Part shown: in pieces, positions 23,867 to 36,400 of the stretch
Numbering within the stretch: the first letter of the stretch is position 1
How the letters are laid out: every line of letters starts with the position of its first letter
Source of the DNA: Hordeum vulgare subsp. vulgare
Lineage: Eukaryota; Streptophyta; Magnoliopsida; Poales; Poaceae
Length of the DNA stretch: 64,000 nt
NCBI RefSeq assembly: GCF_904849725.1
Contig: NC_058524.1
Span: 490,303,763 to 490,367,762 of the forward strand
Reading direction: 5' to 3'
The notes under the pieces: generated by a model
Seen by the model: only the letters and a program-made list of their open reading frames with translations
Told to the model about the DNA's origin: nothing
Database searches by the model: none
Made by a program: the position numbers and the translations under genes

Positions 23867-24060
23867 CACTATAGGAATCAGCTTCTTTGCCGTGTGCCAT
23901 CACAGACGGCAAAGAGTAAATCCCGGACGGCAACGAGAATATCACAGACGGCAAAGAATCTCACGGCCGGCAAAATTTCTGCGTCAGCCTACGACGGCAT
24001 CATACCTTCTTTGTCATGTGTCTCCCCAAAGCGGACGGCAAAGAGCTTTGCCGTCAGCTT
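23867..24060 (-). repeat. CACTA-2 3' TIR and subterminal repeats, outer part
   Basis: The terminal CACTATAGGAAT is followed by copies of GACGGCAAAG / CTTTGCCGTC (for example at 23903-23916, 23946-23958 and 24034-24055). The target duplication AGCTT of the copia insertion ends this piece at 24056-24060. The subterminal region continues at 26977. Confidence 0.85.
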
Positions 24061-25875
24061 TGTTGGGGAACGTCGCATGGGAAACAAAAATTTTCCTACG
24101 TGCACGAAGACCTATCATGGTGATGTCCATCTACGAGAGGGGATATTCGATCTACGTACCCTTGTAGATCGCACAGCAGAAGTGTTAAGAAACGCGGTTG
24201 ATGTGGTGGAACGTCCTCACGTCCCTCGATCCGCCCCGCGAACCGTCCCGCGATCAGTCCCACGATCTAGTGCCAAACGGACGGCACTTCCGCGTTCAGC
24301 ACACGTACAGCTCGACGATGATCTCGGCCTTCTTGATCCAGCAAGAGAGACGGAGAGGAAGATGAGTTCTCCGGCAATGTGACAGTGCTCCGTAGGTTGG
24401 TGGTGATCTAATCTCAGCAGGGCTCTGCCCGAGCTCCGCAGAAACGCGATCTAGAGGTAAAACCGTGGAGATATGTGGTCGGGCTGCCGTGGCAAAGTTG
24501 TCTCAAATCAGCCCTAAAACCTACGTATATATAGGGGGAAGAGGGGGAGCCTTGCCTTGGGGTCCAAGAACCCCCAAGGGGGTCGGCCGAGCCAAAGGGG
24601 GGAGTCCTCCCCTTCCAAACCGAATCCAACTAGGTTTGGAAGGAGGAGTCCTTCCCCTTTTTCCCACCTCCTCTTTTTTTCTTTTCTCTTTGATTTTCTT
24701 CCTATGGCGCATAGGGCCTTCTTGGGCTGTCCCACCAGCCCACTAAGGACTGGTGCGCCACCCCCAAGGCCTATGGGCTTCCCCGGGGTGGGTTGCCCCC
24801 CCCCCCCCCCCGGTGAACATCCGGAACCCATTCGTCATTCCCGGTAACTCCGAAAACCTTCCGGTAATCAAATGAGGTCATCCTATATATCAATCTTCGT
24901 TTCCGGACCATTCCGAAAACCCACGTGACGTCCATGATCTCATCCGGGACTCCGAACAACATTGGGTAACCAACCATATAACTCAAATACGCATAAAACA
25001 ACGTCGAACCTTAAGTGTGCAGAACCTGTGGGTTCGAGAACTATGTAGACATGACCCGAGTGACTCCTCGGTCAATATCCAATAGCGGGACCTGGATGCC
25101 CATATTGGATCCCACATATTCTACGAAGATCATATCGTTTGAACCACAGTGCCAAGGATTCATATAATCCCGTATGTCATTCCCTTTGTCCTTCGGTATG
25201 TTACTTGCCCGAGATTCGATCGTCAGTATCCACATACCTATTTCAATCTCGTTTACTGGCAAGTCTCTTTACTCGTTCCGTAATACAAGATCCCGCAACT
25301 TACACTAAGTCACATTGCTTGCAAGGCTTTTGTGTGATGTTGTATTACCGAGTGGGCCCCGAGATACCTCTCCGTCACACGGAGTGACAAATCCGAGTCT
25401 CGATCCATACTAACTCAACAAACACCTTCGGAGATACCTGTAGAGCATCTTTATAGTCACCCAGTTACGTTGCGACGTTTGATACACACAAAGCATTCCT
25501 CCGGTGTCAGTGAGTTATATGATCTAATGGTCATAGGAACAAATACTTGACACGCTGAAAACAGTAGCAACAAAATGACACGATCAATATGCTACGTCTA
25601 TTAGTTTGGGTCTAGTTCATCACGTGATTCTCCTAATGACGTGATCGAGTTATCAAGCAACAACACCTTGTTCATAATCAGAAGACCCTGACTATCTTTG
25701 ATCAACTAGCTAGCCAACTAGAGGCTTGCTAGGGACGGTGTTTTGTCTATGTATCCACACATGTATATAAGTCTTCATTCAATACAATTATAGCATGGAT
25801 AATAAACGATTATCTTGATACAGGAATTATAATAATAACTATATTTATTATTGCCTCTAGGGCATAATTCCAACA
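24061..25875 (-). repeat. 3' LTR of the deleted copia element
   Basis: A full-length LTR beginning TGTTGGGGAACG and ending TTCCAACA on the plus strand. The adjoining GTCTCCCACTTGCACTAG (25876-25893) is the reverse of the polypurine tract CTAGTGCAAGTGGGAGAC, confirming minus orientation. A C homopolymer lies at about 24797-24812. Confidence 0.93.
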
Positions 25876-25927
25876 GTCTCCCACTTGCACTAGACTCAAT
25901 AATCTAGCCCTCATATCATCATGCGAA

Positions 25928-26772
25928 TTACGTTGTAATAAATCTAACACCCATATAGTTCTGGTGTTGATCATGCTTTGCCCGTGGAAAAGGTTTAGTC
26001 AGCGGGTCTGCTACATTCAGATATGTGTGCACTTTGCATATATTTACGTCCTCCCCTTCGACGTAGTCGCGGATGACGTTGAAGCGTCGTTTGATGTGTC
26101 TGGACTTCTTGTGAAACCGTGGTTCCTTTGCTAGGGCAATGGCACCCGTGTTGTCACGGAACAAGGTTATTGGATTCAGTGCACTTGGCACTACTCCAAG
26201 ATCCGTCATGAACTGCTTCATCCAGACACCCTCCTTAGCCGCCTCCGAGGCAGCCATGTACTCCGCTTCACATGCAGAATCTGCTACGACGCTTTTCTTG
26301 GAACTGCACCGGCTTACCGCACCCCCATTAAGAATAAATACGTATCCGGTCTGCGACTTAGAGTCGTCCGGATCTGTGTCAAAGCTTGCATCGACGTAAC
26401 CCTTTATGGCGAGCTCTTCGTCACCTCCATACACGAGAAACATCTCCTTAGTCCTTTTCAGGTACTTCAGGATATTCTTGACCGCCGTCCAGTGATCCAT
26501 TCCTAGATTACTCTGGAACCTGCGTGCCATACTTATGGCCAGGCTAACGTCCGGTCTAGTGCACAGCATTGCATACATGATAGAACCTATGGCTGAAGCA
26601 TAGGGGACAGTGCTCATATGCTCTGTATCCTCATCAGTTGCTGGGCACTGAGTCTTACTCAACCTCGTACCTTGTAAAACTGGCAAGAACCCTTTCTTGG
26701 ACTGTTCCATTTTGAACCTTTTCAAAACTTTATCAAGGTATGTGCTTTGTGAAAGTCCTATCAGGCGTTTTG
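25928..26772 (-). pseudogene. Copia pol remnant: end of reverse transcriptase and RNase H
   Basis: Open on the minus strand for about 280 codons up to the deletion join at 26772. It begins in the last part of reverse transcriptase (KRLIGLSQSTYLDKVLKRF), with the connection block SAIGSIMYAMLCTRPDVS, then copia RNase H: GYVDASFDTD, SQTGYVFILNGGAVSRCSSKK, SACEAEYMAASEAAKE, DNTGAIALAKEP, and a C-terminus NVADPLTKPF. RNase H removes the RNA strand during reverse transcription. The frame is intact, suggesting the insertion is fairly recent, but the protein lacks the catalytic part of reverse transcriptase. Confidence 0.93.
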
Positions 26773-26976
26773 ATCAGAAGACCCTGACTATCTTTGATCA
26801 ACTCGCTAGCCAACTAGAGGCTTGCTAGGGACAGTGTTTTGCCTATGTATCCACACATGTATATAAGTCTTCATTCAATACAATTATAGCATGGATAATA
26901 AACGATTATCTTGATACAATAATTATAATAATAACTATATTTATTATTGCCTCTAGGGAATAATTCCAACAAGCTT

Positions 26977-27330
26977 TTCATAGGAGCAGTCGGCAAAGTG
27001 ATCGAGACGGCAGCCGATAGGTGTTGCCTCCGTTAGGGTCTAACGAAGGCTTTGCCGTCTAACTCCCCCTCTTCTTTGTCGTCTGCCTCCCCCCCCCCCT
27101 CTTCTTTGCCATCTGCCTCCCCCCTCTTCTTTGTCGTCTGCCTCCTCCTCCTCCCCCCTCCAGTCTTTGTCGTCTGCCTACCCCTCCCCCCTCCTCTGTG
27201 CCCTCTTCTTTGGCGTCTGCCCCCCTGGAAGCATACGGCAAAGATACTATATGGCGAGCTGCTACTGCCCAGGTTGCACAGCTGGGCGCCACGTGGCACA
27301 TTTGCCGTCGGCCAGCTGACGGCAAAGAGC
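26977..27330 (-). repeat. CACTA-2 3' subterminal repeats, inner part
   Basis: Dense copies of CTTTGCCGTCTGCC / GGCAGACGGCAAAG variants, many with CTTTGTCGTCTGCC, between C/T-rich spacers. The ORFs on both strands over this stretch are compositional. Confidence 0.8.
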
Positions 27331-27719
27331 CTATATTGTCACATTTTTGTTTATTTTTCCTATTTCACAGCACATATACATATAATTCATAGCACATATA
27401 TGATAATTAGGTCACAACACATATATGATATACATATAAAGCTCATCAATGCCATTTGTTCATCAACGTACATCCCATATATCAAAAGAACCAACACATA
27501 CAAAGTTTCATCCATATATACATACATATAGTTGCACATATATTGTTCATCCATATATACATATACATATAGTTCCACATTGTTTATCAACTCAAATAAA
27601 AACGGAAAGTAAAGCACTCCAATGCCAGCTTCCATGCATGTAGTACATCCAATCTGCAAAATGGGAATAAGAAAGTCAGAAGAAGAAGAACAACAACATA
27701 TATATGACAAATAAGCTAA
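27331..27719. other. AT-rich spacer in CACTA-2
   Basis: Repeated CACATATAC/CATATATAC-type segments and no gene. It leads from the subterminal repeats into the tandem array. Confidence 0.7.
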
Positions 27720-30700
27720 ATTGAAGAAGAAAGAGAAGAAGGAAGAAGAGAACAAGGAGAAGAAAAACAAGAAGGAGGATGAGGAGGAGGAGGAGGGGAA
27801 GGGGAAGGAGAAGGAGAAGGAGGAGGAGAAGAAGAAAAAAGAAGAGAAGGAGAAGGAGAAGAAGGAGGAGAGAAGAAGAAGGCGAAGAAGGAGGGCTCCT
27901 TCTACTTCTTCTCCTCCTTCTCCTTCTTCTTCTTCTCCTTCTCCTTCTCCTTCTCTTCTTCTCTTCTTCTTCTTCTTCTTCATTCTTTTCATTTCTCCTC
28001 TTCTCCTCTTCTTGGAGCTAAATTAGCTAACTATGTCTTTTTGGAGCTAAATGGGCTAATTATGTCATTATAGAGGAAAAAAAGCTAAGTATATAATATT
28101 AATGAGCTAACCAAGGTTCTTATGCCATTTTGAGCTTATAATGTATTTTAGGAGCTAAATGGGCTAATTATATCATTGTTGGGGAAATTAAGGCAAGGAG
28201 AATATGAAAGAGGAGAAGAAAGAGGAGGAGGAGGAGAAGAAGAATAAATAAAGGAGAAGGAGGAGAAGGAGGAGGAGGAGAAGGACTAGAAGGTCCTTGG
28301 CCTTCTCCTCCTCCTCCTCCTCCTCCTCCTCCTTCTTCTCTTCTTCTTCTTCTTCTTTCTTTTCATTTTTCCTATTTCTTCTCCTCTTCTCATCTTCTTG
28401 GAGCTAAATTAGCTAACTATGTCTTTTTGGAGCTAAATGGGCTAATTATCCCATTTTAGAGGCAAACAAGCTAAGTATATAATATTAATGAGCTAACCAA
28501 GGTTCTTATGCCATTTTGAGGTTATTATGGCATTTTGGAGCTTAATGGGCTAATTATGTCATTGTTGGGGAAATTAAGGCAAGGAGAATATGAAATAGGA
28601 GAAGAAATAGGAGGGGGAGAGGAGTAAGAAGAAATAAAGAAGAAGGAGGAGAAGGAGGAGGAGGAGGAGAAGGACTAGAAGGTCCTTGGCCTTCTCCTCC
28701 TTCTCCTCCTCCTCCTCCTCCTCCTCCTCCTTCTCCTTCTTCTCTTCTTCTTCTTCTTTATTTTCATTTTTCCTATTTCTTCTCCTTTTCTCCTCTTCTT
28801 GGAGCTAAATTAGCTAACTATGTCTTTTTGGAGCTAAATGGGCTAAATATCTCATTTTAGAGGAAAACAAGCTAAGTATATAATATTAATGAACTAACCA
28901 AGGTTCTTATGCCATTTTGAGCTTATTATGGCAATTTGGAGCTAAATGGGCTAATTATGTCATTTTTGGGGAAATTAAGGCAAGTAGAATATGAAAGAGG
29001 AGAAGAAAGAGGAGGAGGAGGAGAAGAAGAATAAATAAAGAAGAAGGAGCAGAAGGAGGAGGAGGAGGAGAAGGACTAGAAGGTCCTTGGCCTTCTCCTC
29101 CTCCTCCTCCTCCTTCTTCTTCTCTTCTTCTTCTTCTTTCTTTTCATTTTTCCTATTTCTTCTCCTCTTCTCCTCTTCTTGGAGCTAAATTAGCTAACCA
29201 TGTCTTTTTGGAGCTAAATGGGCTAATTATCCCATTTTAGAGGAAAACAAGCTAAGTATATAATATTAATGAGCTAACCAAGGTTCTTCTGCCATTTTGA
29301 GCTTATTATGGCATTTTGGAGCTAAATGGGCTAATTATATCATTGTTGGGGAAATTAAGGCAAGGAGAATATGAAATAGGAGAAGAAAGAGGAGGAGGAG
29401 AATAAGAAGAAGAAATAAAGAAGAAGGAGGAGGAGGAGGAGAAGGACTAGAAGGTCCTTGGCCTTCTCCTCCTTCTCCTCCTCCTCCTCCTTCTCCTTCT
29501 TCTCTTCTTCTTCTTCTTCTTTCTATTCATTTTTCCTATTTATTATCCTCTTCTCCTATTCTTGGAGCTAAATTAGCTAACTATGTCTTTTTGGATCTAA
29601 ATGGGCTAATTATCTTATTTTAGAGGAAAACAAGCTAAGTATATAATATTAATGAGCTAACCAAGGTTCTTATGCCATTTTGAGCTTATTATGGCATTTT
29701 GGAGCTAAATGGGCTAATTATGTCATTATTAGGAAAATTAAGGCAAGGAGAATATGAAAGAGGAGAAGGAGGAGGAGAAGGAGGAGAAGAAGAATAAATA
29801 AAGTAGAAGGAGGAGAAGGAGGAGGACTAGAAGGTCCTTGGCCTTCTCCTCCTTCTCCTCCTCCTCCTCCTCCTACTTCTTCTCTTCTTCTTCTTCTTCT
29901 TTCTTTTCATTTTTCCTATTTCTTCTCCTCTTCTCCTCTTCTTGGAGCTAAATTAGCTAACTATGTCTTTTTGGAGATAAATGGGCTAATTATACCATTT
30001 TAGAGGAAAACAAGCTAAGTATATAATATTAATGAGCTAACCAAGGTTCTTATGCCATTTTGAGGTTATTATGGCATTTTGGAGCTAAATGGGATAATTA
30101 TGTCATTGTTGGGGAAATTAAGGCAAGGATAATATGAAATAGGAGAAGAAAGAGGAGGAGAATAAGAAGAAGAAATAAAGAAGAAGGAGGAGGAGGAGGA
30201 GAAGGACTAGAAGGTCCTTGGCCTTCTCCTTCTCCTCCTCCTCCTCCTCCTTCTCCTTCTTCTCTTCCTCTTCTTCTTCTTTCTTTTTATTTTTCCTATT
30301 TCTTCTCCTCTTCTCCTCTTCTTGGAGCTAAATTAGCTAACTATGTCTTTTTGGAGAAAAATTGGCTAATTATCTCATTTTAGAGGAAAACAATCTAAGT
30401 ATATAATATTAATGAGCTAACCAAGGTTCTTATGCCATTTTGAGCTTATTATGGCATTTTGGAGCTAAATGGGCTAATTATGTCATTGTTGGGGAATTAA
30501 GGCAAGGAGAATATGAAATAGGAGAATAAATAGGAGGAGGAGGAGAAGAATAATAAATAAAGAAGAAGGAGGAGAAGGAGGAGGAGGAGAACGACTAGAA
30601 GGTCCTTGGCCTTCTCCTCCTTCTCCTCCTCCTCCTCCTCCTCCTACTTCTTCTCTTCTTCTTCTTCTTCTTTCTCTTCATTTTTCCTATTTCTTTTCCT

Positions 30701-30800
30701 CTTCTTGGAGCTAAATTAGCTAACTATGTCTTTTTGGAGCTAAATGGGCTAATTATGTCATTGTTTGGGAAATTAAGGCAAGGAGAATATGAAAGAGGAG
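27720..30800. repeat. Tandem array of about 385-bp units, each with a long inverted repeat
   Basis: The landmark CTAGAAGGTCCTTGGCC recurs at 28286, 28675, 29076, 29447, 29827, 30207 and 30595, giving periods of 371-401 bp. A divergent unit starts the array at 27720. Each unit has a purine arm (GGAGGAGAAGG type), the landmark, and a pyrimidine arm that complements it, then an AT-rich half with TTGGAGCTAAAT, AACTATGTCTTTTTGG and GCTAAGTATATAATATTAATG. The array lies just after the stop of the second gene of CACTA-2. Long frames over 27387-28026 are products of the GAA/CTT composition. Confidence 0.95.
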
Positions 30801-30824
30801 AAGAGAAACTTACTGTAGTTGTCA

Positions 30825-33345
30825 TCATGGAGGAGAAACATATGGAGAAGGGTCGTGCGATGCCGCTCGGGAGTTATTCTGCACAATAGATATTTTGCAA
30901 TGTCTCAGTTAGCATGATGACACTCAATTATTAATACTAGTTTATAATGAAACTCACCGTGCCAATCGAAGAGAAGACGGGCATCGGCGGAGGGACTTGA
31001 TCGCTCTTCTCGCACAGACCCTGAAGAGTGGGTCGTATTAGTTAGTAATGAAACAAACATTACACACGTGATTTGGCTAATGTGAAAAATAAAACTTACC
31101 ACAAAAAGATCGTACAGGGCCCATTGACCCGCCTCATTCCGGGACCTCTCCTCCTCAATCAATCGTGTTGTGGTCTGGTCCCTCTCATCAAGAGCAGCCT
31201 GACTTGCCAATCTCTCTTTCTCAAGAGCAGCCTCAAGAGCAGCCTAGCTTGCCAATCTCTCTTTCTCAAGAGCAGCCTGGTTTGCCAATCTCTCTTTCTG
31301 AAGAGCGGCCTGAAACACCATTCCTCGTTACCACAGTAATGATCTATGGTGACACACATAATGAAATGGATGAAAGTGTTCTTAGTCCGTACAACTAACC
31401 TCGATGGCAAGATCGACTGGCCGTGGACGACGCATTATCTGAGGACAGCTGCTCGACTGGCGCGCCTTGCTCTCCGGGAGAGTGAGTGGACAACGTATTA
31501 TCCCATCTCCAATGGCTATCGAGCCATGGGGCCTCCCGCCACCAGTTATCATCACCAGCTCTTGATCCAAAGGTTCCTGGCTAGGGTTAGAGTCATCCCC
31601 TTTCGTAGCCTTCCCCGCGTCCCTGTATGCCACGAGCTTCTGGTGGGATGATATGTTGGTGAAGTTATTGGGATCATCCAGGTCAGACTCAGAGAATTCC
31701 TTCGCCTTCTTGTACGAGGCAGTATGGGCCATGCCATAAAGGTCGTACAAGTGTGGCATCTCCGTCTTATTGTGATGCGCCTAAAAGAGAGGAACAAAAT
31801 ATTAGCATGAAGAATGAATTGCATGAATCATGAAGCAAATCACATACCCAGTTTCGTCTGAACTGAAGTAAGTTGGCGTTGCCTTGATGGTGTGGCACAC
31901 CAACCATTTGCCTACACCGATCCTTCGCATTCTCGTGGACGGCTCGCCAGCTGCCTGTGCACGACTCATCAACCAACGCCTCCCATCAATCCATCTTATC
32001 CGCACACCATCTCGGGGGCACCTGTAAGTTATTAGAAAGAATTTTCAGCGCTACGCCTATGAATGAAATCAAGAAAACTACGTAGAAGGACTTAAGAATA
32101 GGTAATTACCTTCATGTATTGCTCCTTCTTCAGAAACTTTCCGCGGCAATCCTTCTTCTGCTTCTTAATACCACGCGTGGCGTAGTAATCTCGAATAGCC
32201 TGCGGCCGAGCCTCGTGGCGCAAGTTCTGTAGTAACCGCCTACACTCGGCCTCGAGAACCCTAGCCCCTCCTCCTCATATCCATCCTCACACCTATAGAA
32301 GGTCTGCAATCAAACATGAAAACACCGATTAGTACAATAATTAGCTATATTGTTAATTTTAGATTATGTAAAAGGATAATTTACCCAAAAGCTCTAGATC
32401 ACCATCTCGGCCCTCGTGTGGCACAAGACACCATCTATAATCTCCTCCAGCGGGGCCTGCGCATCCTGGTAGTGCTCCCAGGAAAATACTAGTGTAGGAA
32501 CCTGACCCTCACCAGGCAACGTGACAAACCCCGGGAAATTTGTCCGGCAAAGCACACCAAGGACGGAGTTCGGCCTGCAGACTCCAAGAGGGTGTACCCA
32601 TCCCCTGCAGTATGATAAGGTCAACGCATTAGATATTGGAACAAACTTGAAGGCAAAAGCTAAAAAAAGAGTAAATGTACTTGCATATCTCCTTGAGGTT
32701 TAATCACCGGCCTCTGCTCGCGGGTAGCCGGCGCAACCGGGAGACGTGTACTACCACGCTTGTACACGGTGCCCCGTCCACCTACACATCGCCCTCACTA
32801 TCCGTAAGCTCATCCCCGCGATCCCCGCCCCCTGAGCCACCCGGACCCTCGGTCCAATCCGGCAACTCAGTACGATCCGGCCAGGTCTCCCATCTGGGCC
32901 TCTCCACGGGTGAAGCCTCCGGAACCGTAATCTCATGGGCCGAATGCACCTCGACCTGAGGCTGCTCCTGGACCGGAGTCTCATGGGACGAATGCCCGTC
33001 AACACCAGGATCCTGGAACGGAGTCCCCGTAGCCTCCTCCGCAAACGAGTCGTCCATAGTAGTCCTATGCTCGGGTGAATGAGCTGGTGGTGGTGGCGAG
33101 GGCGGCTCAATAGTCCTCCTGGATCTTCCGCGGCCACCACCTCTCCCTGTACCCTTCCCCTTCTTCCCTACCCGACCAGCACCTCTCCCAGTGGGCAATG
33201 TCGCTGACGAAGAAGAACCCACGGGTGGTGTCGACAGACTGTCTGCCAAGGCTCTACGGAGTGATAGGGGTGGAAGGGAAGTACCACCCCTCGTGTGGGA
33301 CGCCTGGGAAGAACCCGTCGAGCGATCTGGACCAGCGCCCACCAT
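30825..33345 (-). pseudogene. CACTA-2 second gene (Ptta/En/Spm domain, TnpA-like)
   Basis: Start ATG 33345 (MVGAGPDRSTGSS) after an AG; stop TGA at 30827-30825. Exons on the minus strand: an R/G/P/S-rich and acidic N-terminal exon (33345 to about 32700); about 32605-32390 with VLCRTNFPGFVTLP and EEIIDGVLCHTRAEMV; about 32280-32110; about 32020-31835 with the Transposase_24 (Ptta/En/Spm) segment KWLVCHTIK or, in another frame, MVGVPHHQG; 31785-31382 with HLYDLYGMAHTASYKK and RPHGSIAIGDG; about 31320-31095, a coiled coil of ALEKERLASQA-type repeats; then two small exons ending NNSRAASHDPSP. The coiled coil has a TAG replacing a Gln codon near 31237 and at least one exon is frameshifted. Role inferred: DNA binding and dimerisation, like En/Spm TnpA. 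Confidence 0.8.
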
Positions 33346-33488
33346 CTTTCCACACGTGGTGACCTGCCATGATAAAGATTAAAAGAAATTAATACCACAT
33401 AAAAAATTGAATAACTCACATGAATAATAATATGTACATGAATAATAAAGATTAAAATATATATAATTTAAGTTGTGAATCTTACAAA

Positions 33489-36400
33489 CTAATAATCATC
33501 ATCAATAAATGCATCATCATCACCACTATCACGCATGTCTTCATGAATGACGTGCTCGTCGGGTTCAACGACGTGAAGTTGTGAAAGGCCTTCCTTTAAT
33601 CGCTGAAGCATTGACAGGTCATCTGCATCAGTAACCTCTACGAGTTCCAGGTCTTCTGGTTCCGGCTCAGGGCTGGAGTCGGATTCATTGTCGTTGTCTA
33701 CCTCCACGTTCTTGGGTGAAGCACGTCGGTTCTTGTAACGTTTCTTGGAAAGACGTGTTTCTTGGAAGAATTATCCATCATATGTGTCTGGGTTAATGTG
33801 AGGTTCATAATCCTGTTCATTTGGGAGAGGTGGTCTGACATGTGGCGGCACTTCATAAACAACATACCAACCTTCCAGATTCTTATCCGTTTGGCATGCC
33901 CACGGTAGATAGAAAACTTGGGTCGCATGTTGAGCCGTAATATAGACATCGGGAACATCTAAATGGGTGTTTGCATTGATTTCGTCTAGTACTATATGTT
34001 CATGAGTCCTTCTAGTCTTCTTCGGCTGCAACCAATAACATTTGAAGACTACGACGTTCGGTGGGTTTTCACCATAGAATTGAAGTTCATAAATTGCTTC
34101 AACTCTTCCATAATACTCGATAACACCTTCGCCGATAGCAGAGACACCAAAGTTTGTAGATTTCCGGTCTGGCATAGATAGCTCTTTGCCAAAGGTACGA
34201 AAGAGATACCCGTTGATGTTGTATTTCTCAAATGAACGGACCTTATAGTCAAAACCATTAGCGACTTGTCTCAATTCGGCGTCCATAGACTCTGAATTAG
34301 CCTACAAGTTTAATACGAAAGGATTGTTGCATTAGCCGCAAGTTAGACCAAGAAATGAAATGGTCCATTATTGATAATTACCATTTGTTTGAACCAAGAG
34401 ATGAAACCGGGATAGCCGCCTCCTGTCTTTGACAGAAGCTCATACTCTTCGACGGAATCATTTTCGATCACCGCTCCATCCGAGAATTTGGCGACGTGAC
34501 GGTTGTTTGAAATATCCGGGAATAAGAGCAGTTCAAATGAATTAGAAGTTACGGGAAAATGTGCTGAGAAAGCACTCGATGTACGGCCGCACTTCTGTTA
34601 GGTTGTTGAAGATATACAACAAAATGTTCCGCCATTCTTCGACATCCAATGTTATTGGTTTCGAAGCACCGGCTCGTGCGAGCTTCCCTTTGAATAGGCT
34701 GAGGTTGGACCCACCTTTTTAGGATCTGCATCATTGTGCCGAGGCTTCGGATTATGCAAATGATGATTTTTGGCTTCGTAGTGTGCTGTCACAAAGTTTG
34801 CCACCTCCTCAGTAATGAATGCCTCAGCCATCGATGCTTCAATTCTACACTTATTTTTACATTTAGCTCGAAGGGTCTTCTGCATCCTCTCAGTTGCATA
34901 GCACCAACGATCTTGCACGGGCCCACCCAATCTTGCCTCGGTTTGTAGATGTAAAATCAAATGCTGCATTGGATTAAAGAAGCCCGGTGGAAAGATCTTC
35001 TCTAACTTGCACAACAACTCGGGTGCAAACTCCTCCATGTCTTCGACCACGCCAGGCGACAATTCTTTCGCACAAAGAACATGGAAGAAATAGCTCAGCT
35101 TTGCCAGTAGTAGGCATTCATCCTCAGGAATAAAGCCACGTAACATCACCGGCATTACCCGCTCTAGCCATATGTGCCAATCAAGATTCTTGAGACCAAA
35201 GATTTTTAATTTTTCAAGACTCGCTCCCCTCTTTAGATTCGCTGCATACCCATCGGGGAAAATCAAGTGCATTTTGACCCACAAGATAATTTCCCTCATA
35301 GCTGCCTTCCAAGATTGAACCAGGCCTTTGGCTTCGACCACTTCTGCTTTCCTTTGCCTTCTCGCATGTTTTGTAACGGTCTATGACATAGTGTCTCTTG
35401 ATCGACTCTAGCCTTAGTATTATTCTTTGTCTTCCCATCTATGTCGAACAATGTACCAAAAATAGCCTCTCCGATATTCTTTTCAGTGTGCATCATGTCG
35501 ATATTGTCTGGAAGAAGGAGGTCTTTGAAGTAAGGCAGATCCCAGAAGCATGGCTTGTGAGTCCAGGCGTGTTTTGAATTATACCCCTTGAAATACCCTG
35601 GACGCTCTGGATCAGGCTCGAGGGCGTTTAACTGATCCAGGATATGTTGGCCTGTCAACGCAGGTGGTGCCAAGTTTTTGACAACTTTACCTTTGGTAAA
35701 GTTCTTCTTGTCTTTTCTGAAATAATGGTGAGGATCGAGGAACCGTCTATGCAAGTCAAAGCAAGAATACTTCTGACCCTCCTGCAACCAATGAAACTGA
35801 AGAGCTTCCTTGCATTGGGGGCACGGGAACCTTCCATGCACACACCATCCAGAGAATAGCGCATACGCTGGCAAGTCATGCATAGAGTACATGTACCACA
35901 CATGCATTTTGAAGTTTCCTTTTCTAGCGGCATCGTATGTCTTGACCCCATTATCCCAAGCTTCTTCCAATTCATCCTTAAGCGGTTGCAGGTACACATT
36001 CATATTCTTCCCCGGATAATTGGCCCTGGAATTATCAACATCAGAAATATGTTCTTTCTTTGCATAATCTGCCCGGGGGGAGATTGAGTCGAATGACAAA
36101 TACAGGCCAACAACTGTATTGGGTTGCCGTCATGCCGAAGGGATTAAAACCATCCGTGGTGGTGCAGACTCGAGGATTCCTTGGATCTGCCGCTTTATCC
36201 TAATGCAATCCATCGAAATGTTTCCACGCTTCCCCATCCGATGTGTGTACCATCATCTTATTCCCATCCGCATCTAGTTCGGTTCTTTTGCCCAATTTGT
36301 GCCATGTCATCTGTCTGGCTGTCTCTTCGACCATGAAAAGACGTTGAAGTCTTGGTACGATTGGCATATCCCGAAGAACACTAACTGCGATTTTGGTCTG

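Larger units (their letters stand above)
24061..26971 (-). mobile_element. Deleted copia (BARE/Angela-like) element
   Basis: A complete 1815-bp LTR (24061-25875, TGTTGGGGAAC...ATTCCAACA), then the 3' end of pol (25928-26772), then only the last 199 bp of the other LTR (26773-26971). The duplication AGCTT is exact (24056-24060 and 26972-26976). The 199-bp remnant aligns without gaps to 25677-25875 with about 6 differences by eye. One internal deletion joins pol to mid-LTR, removing gag, most of pol and most of one LTR. The join has short homology (ATCAGAAG). Confidence 0.93.

Noticed and set aside
27387..28026. K/E/R-rich and S/F-rich ORFs of up to 201 aa
   Set aside because: Product of the GAA/CTT hairpin array; composition only.
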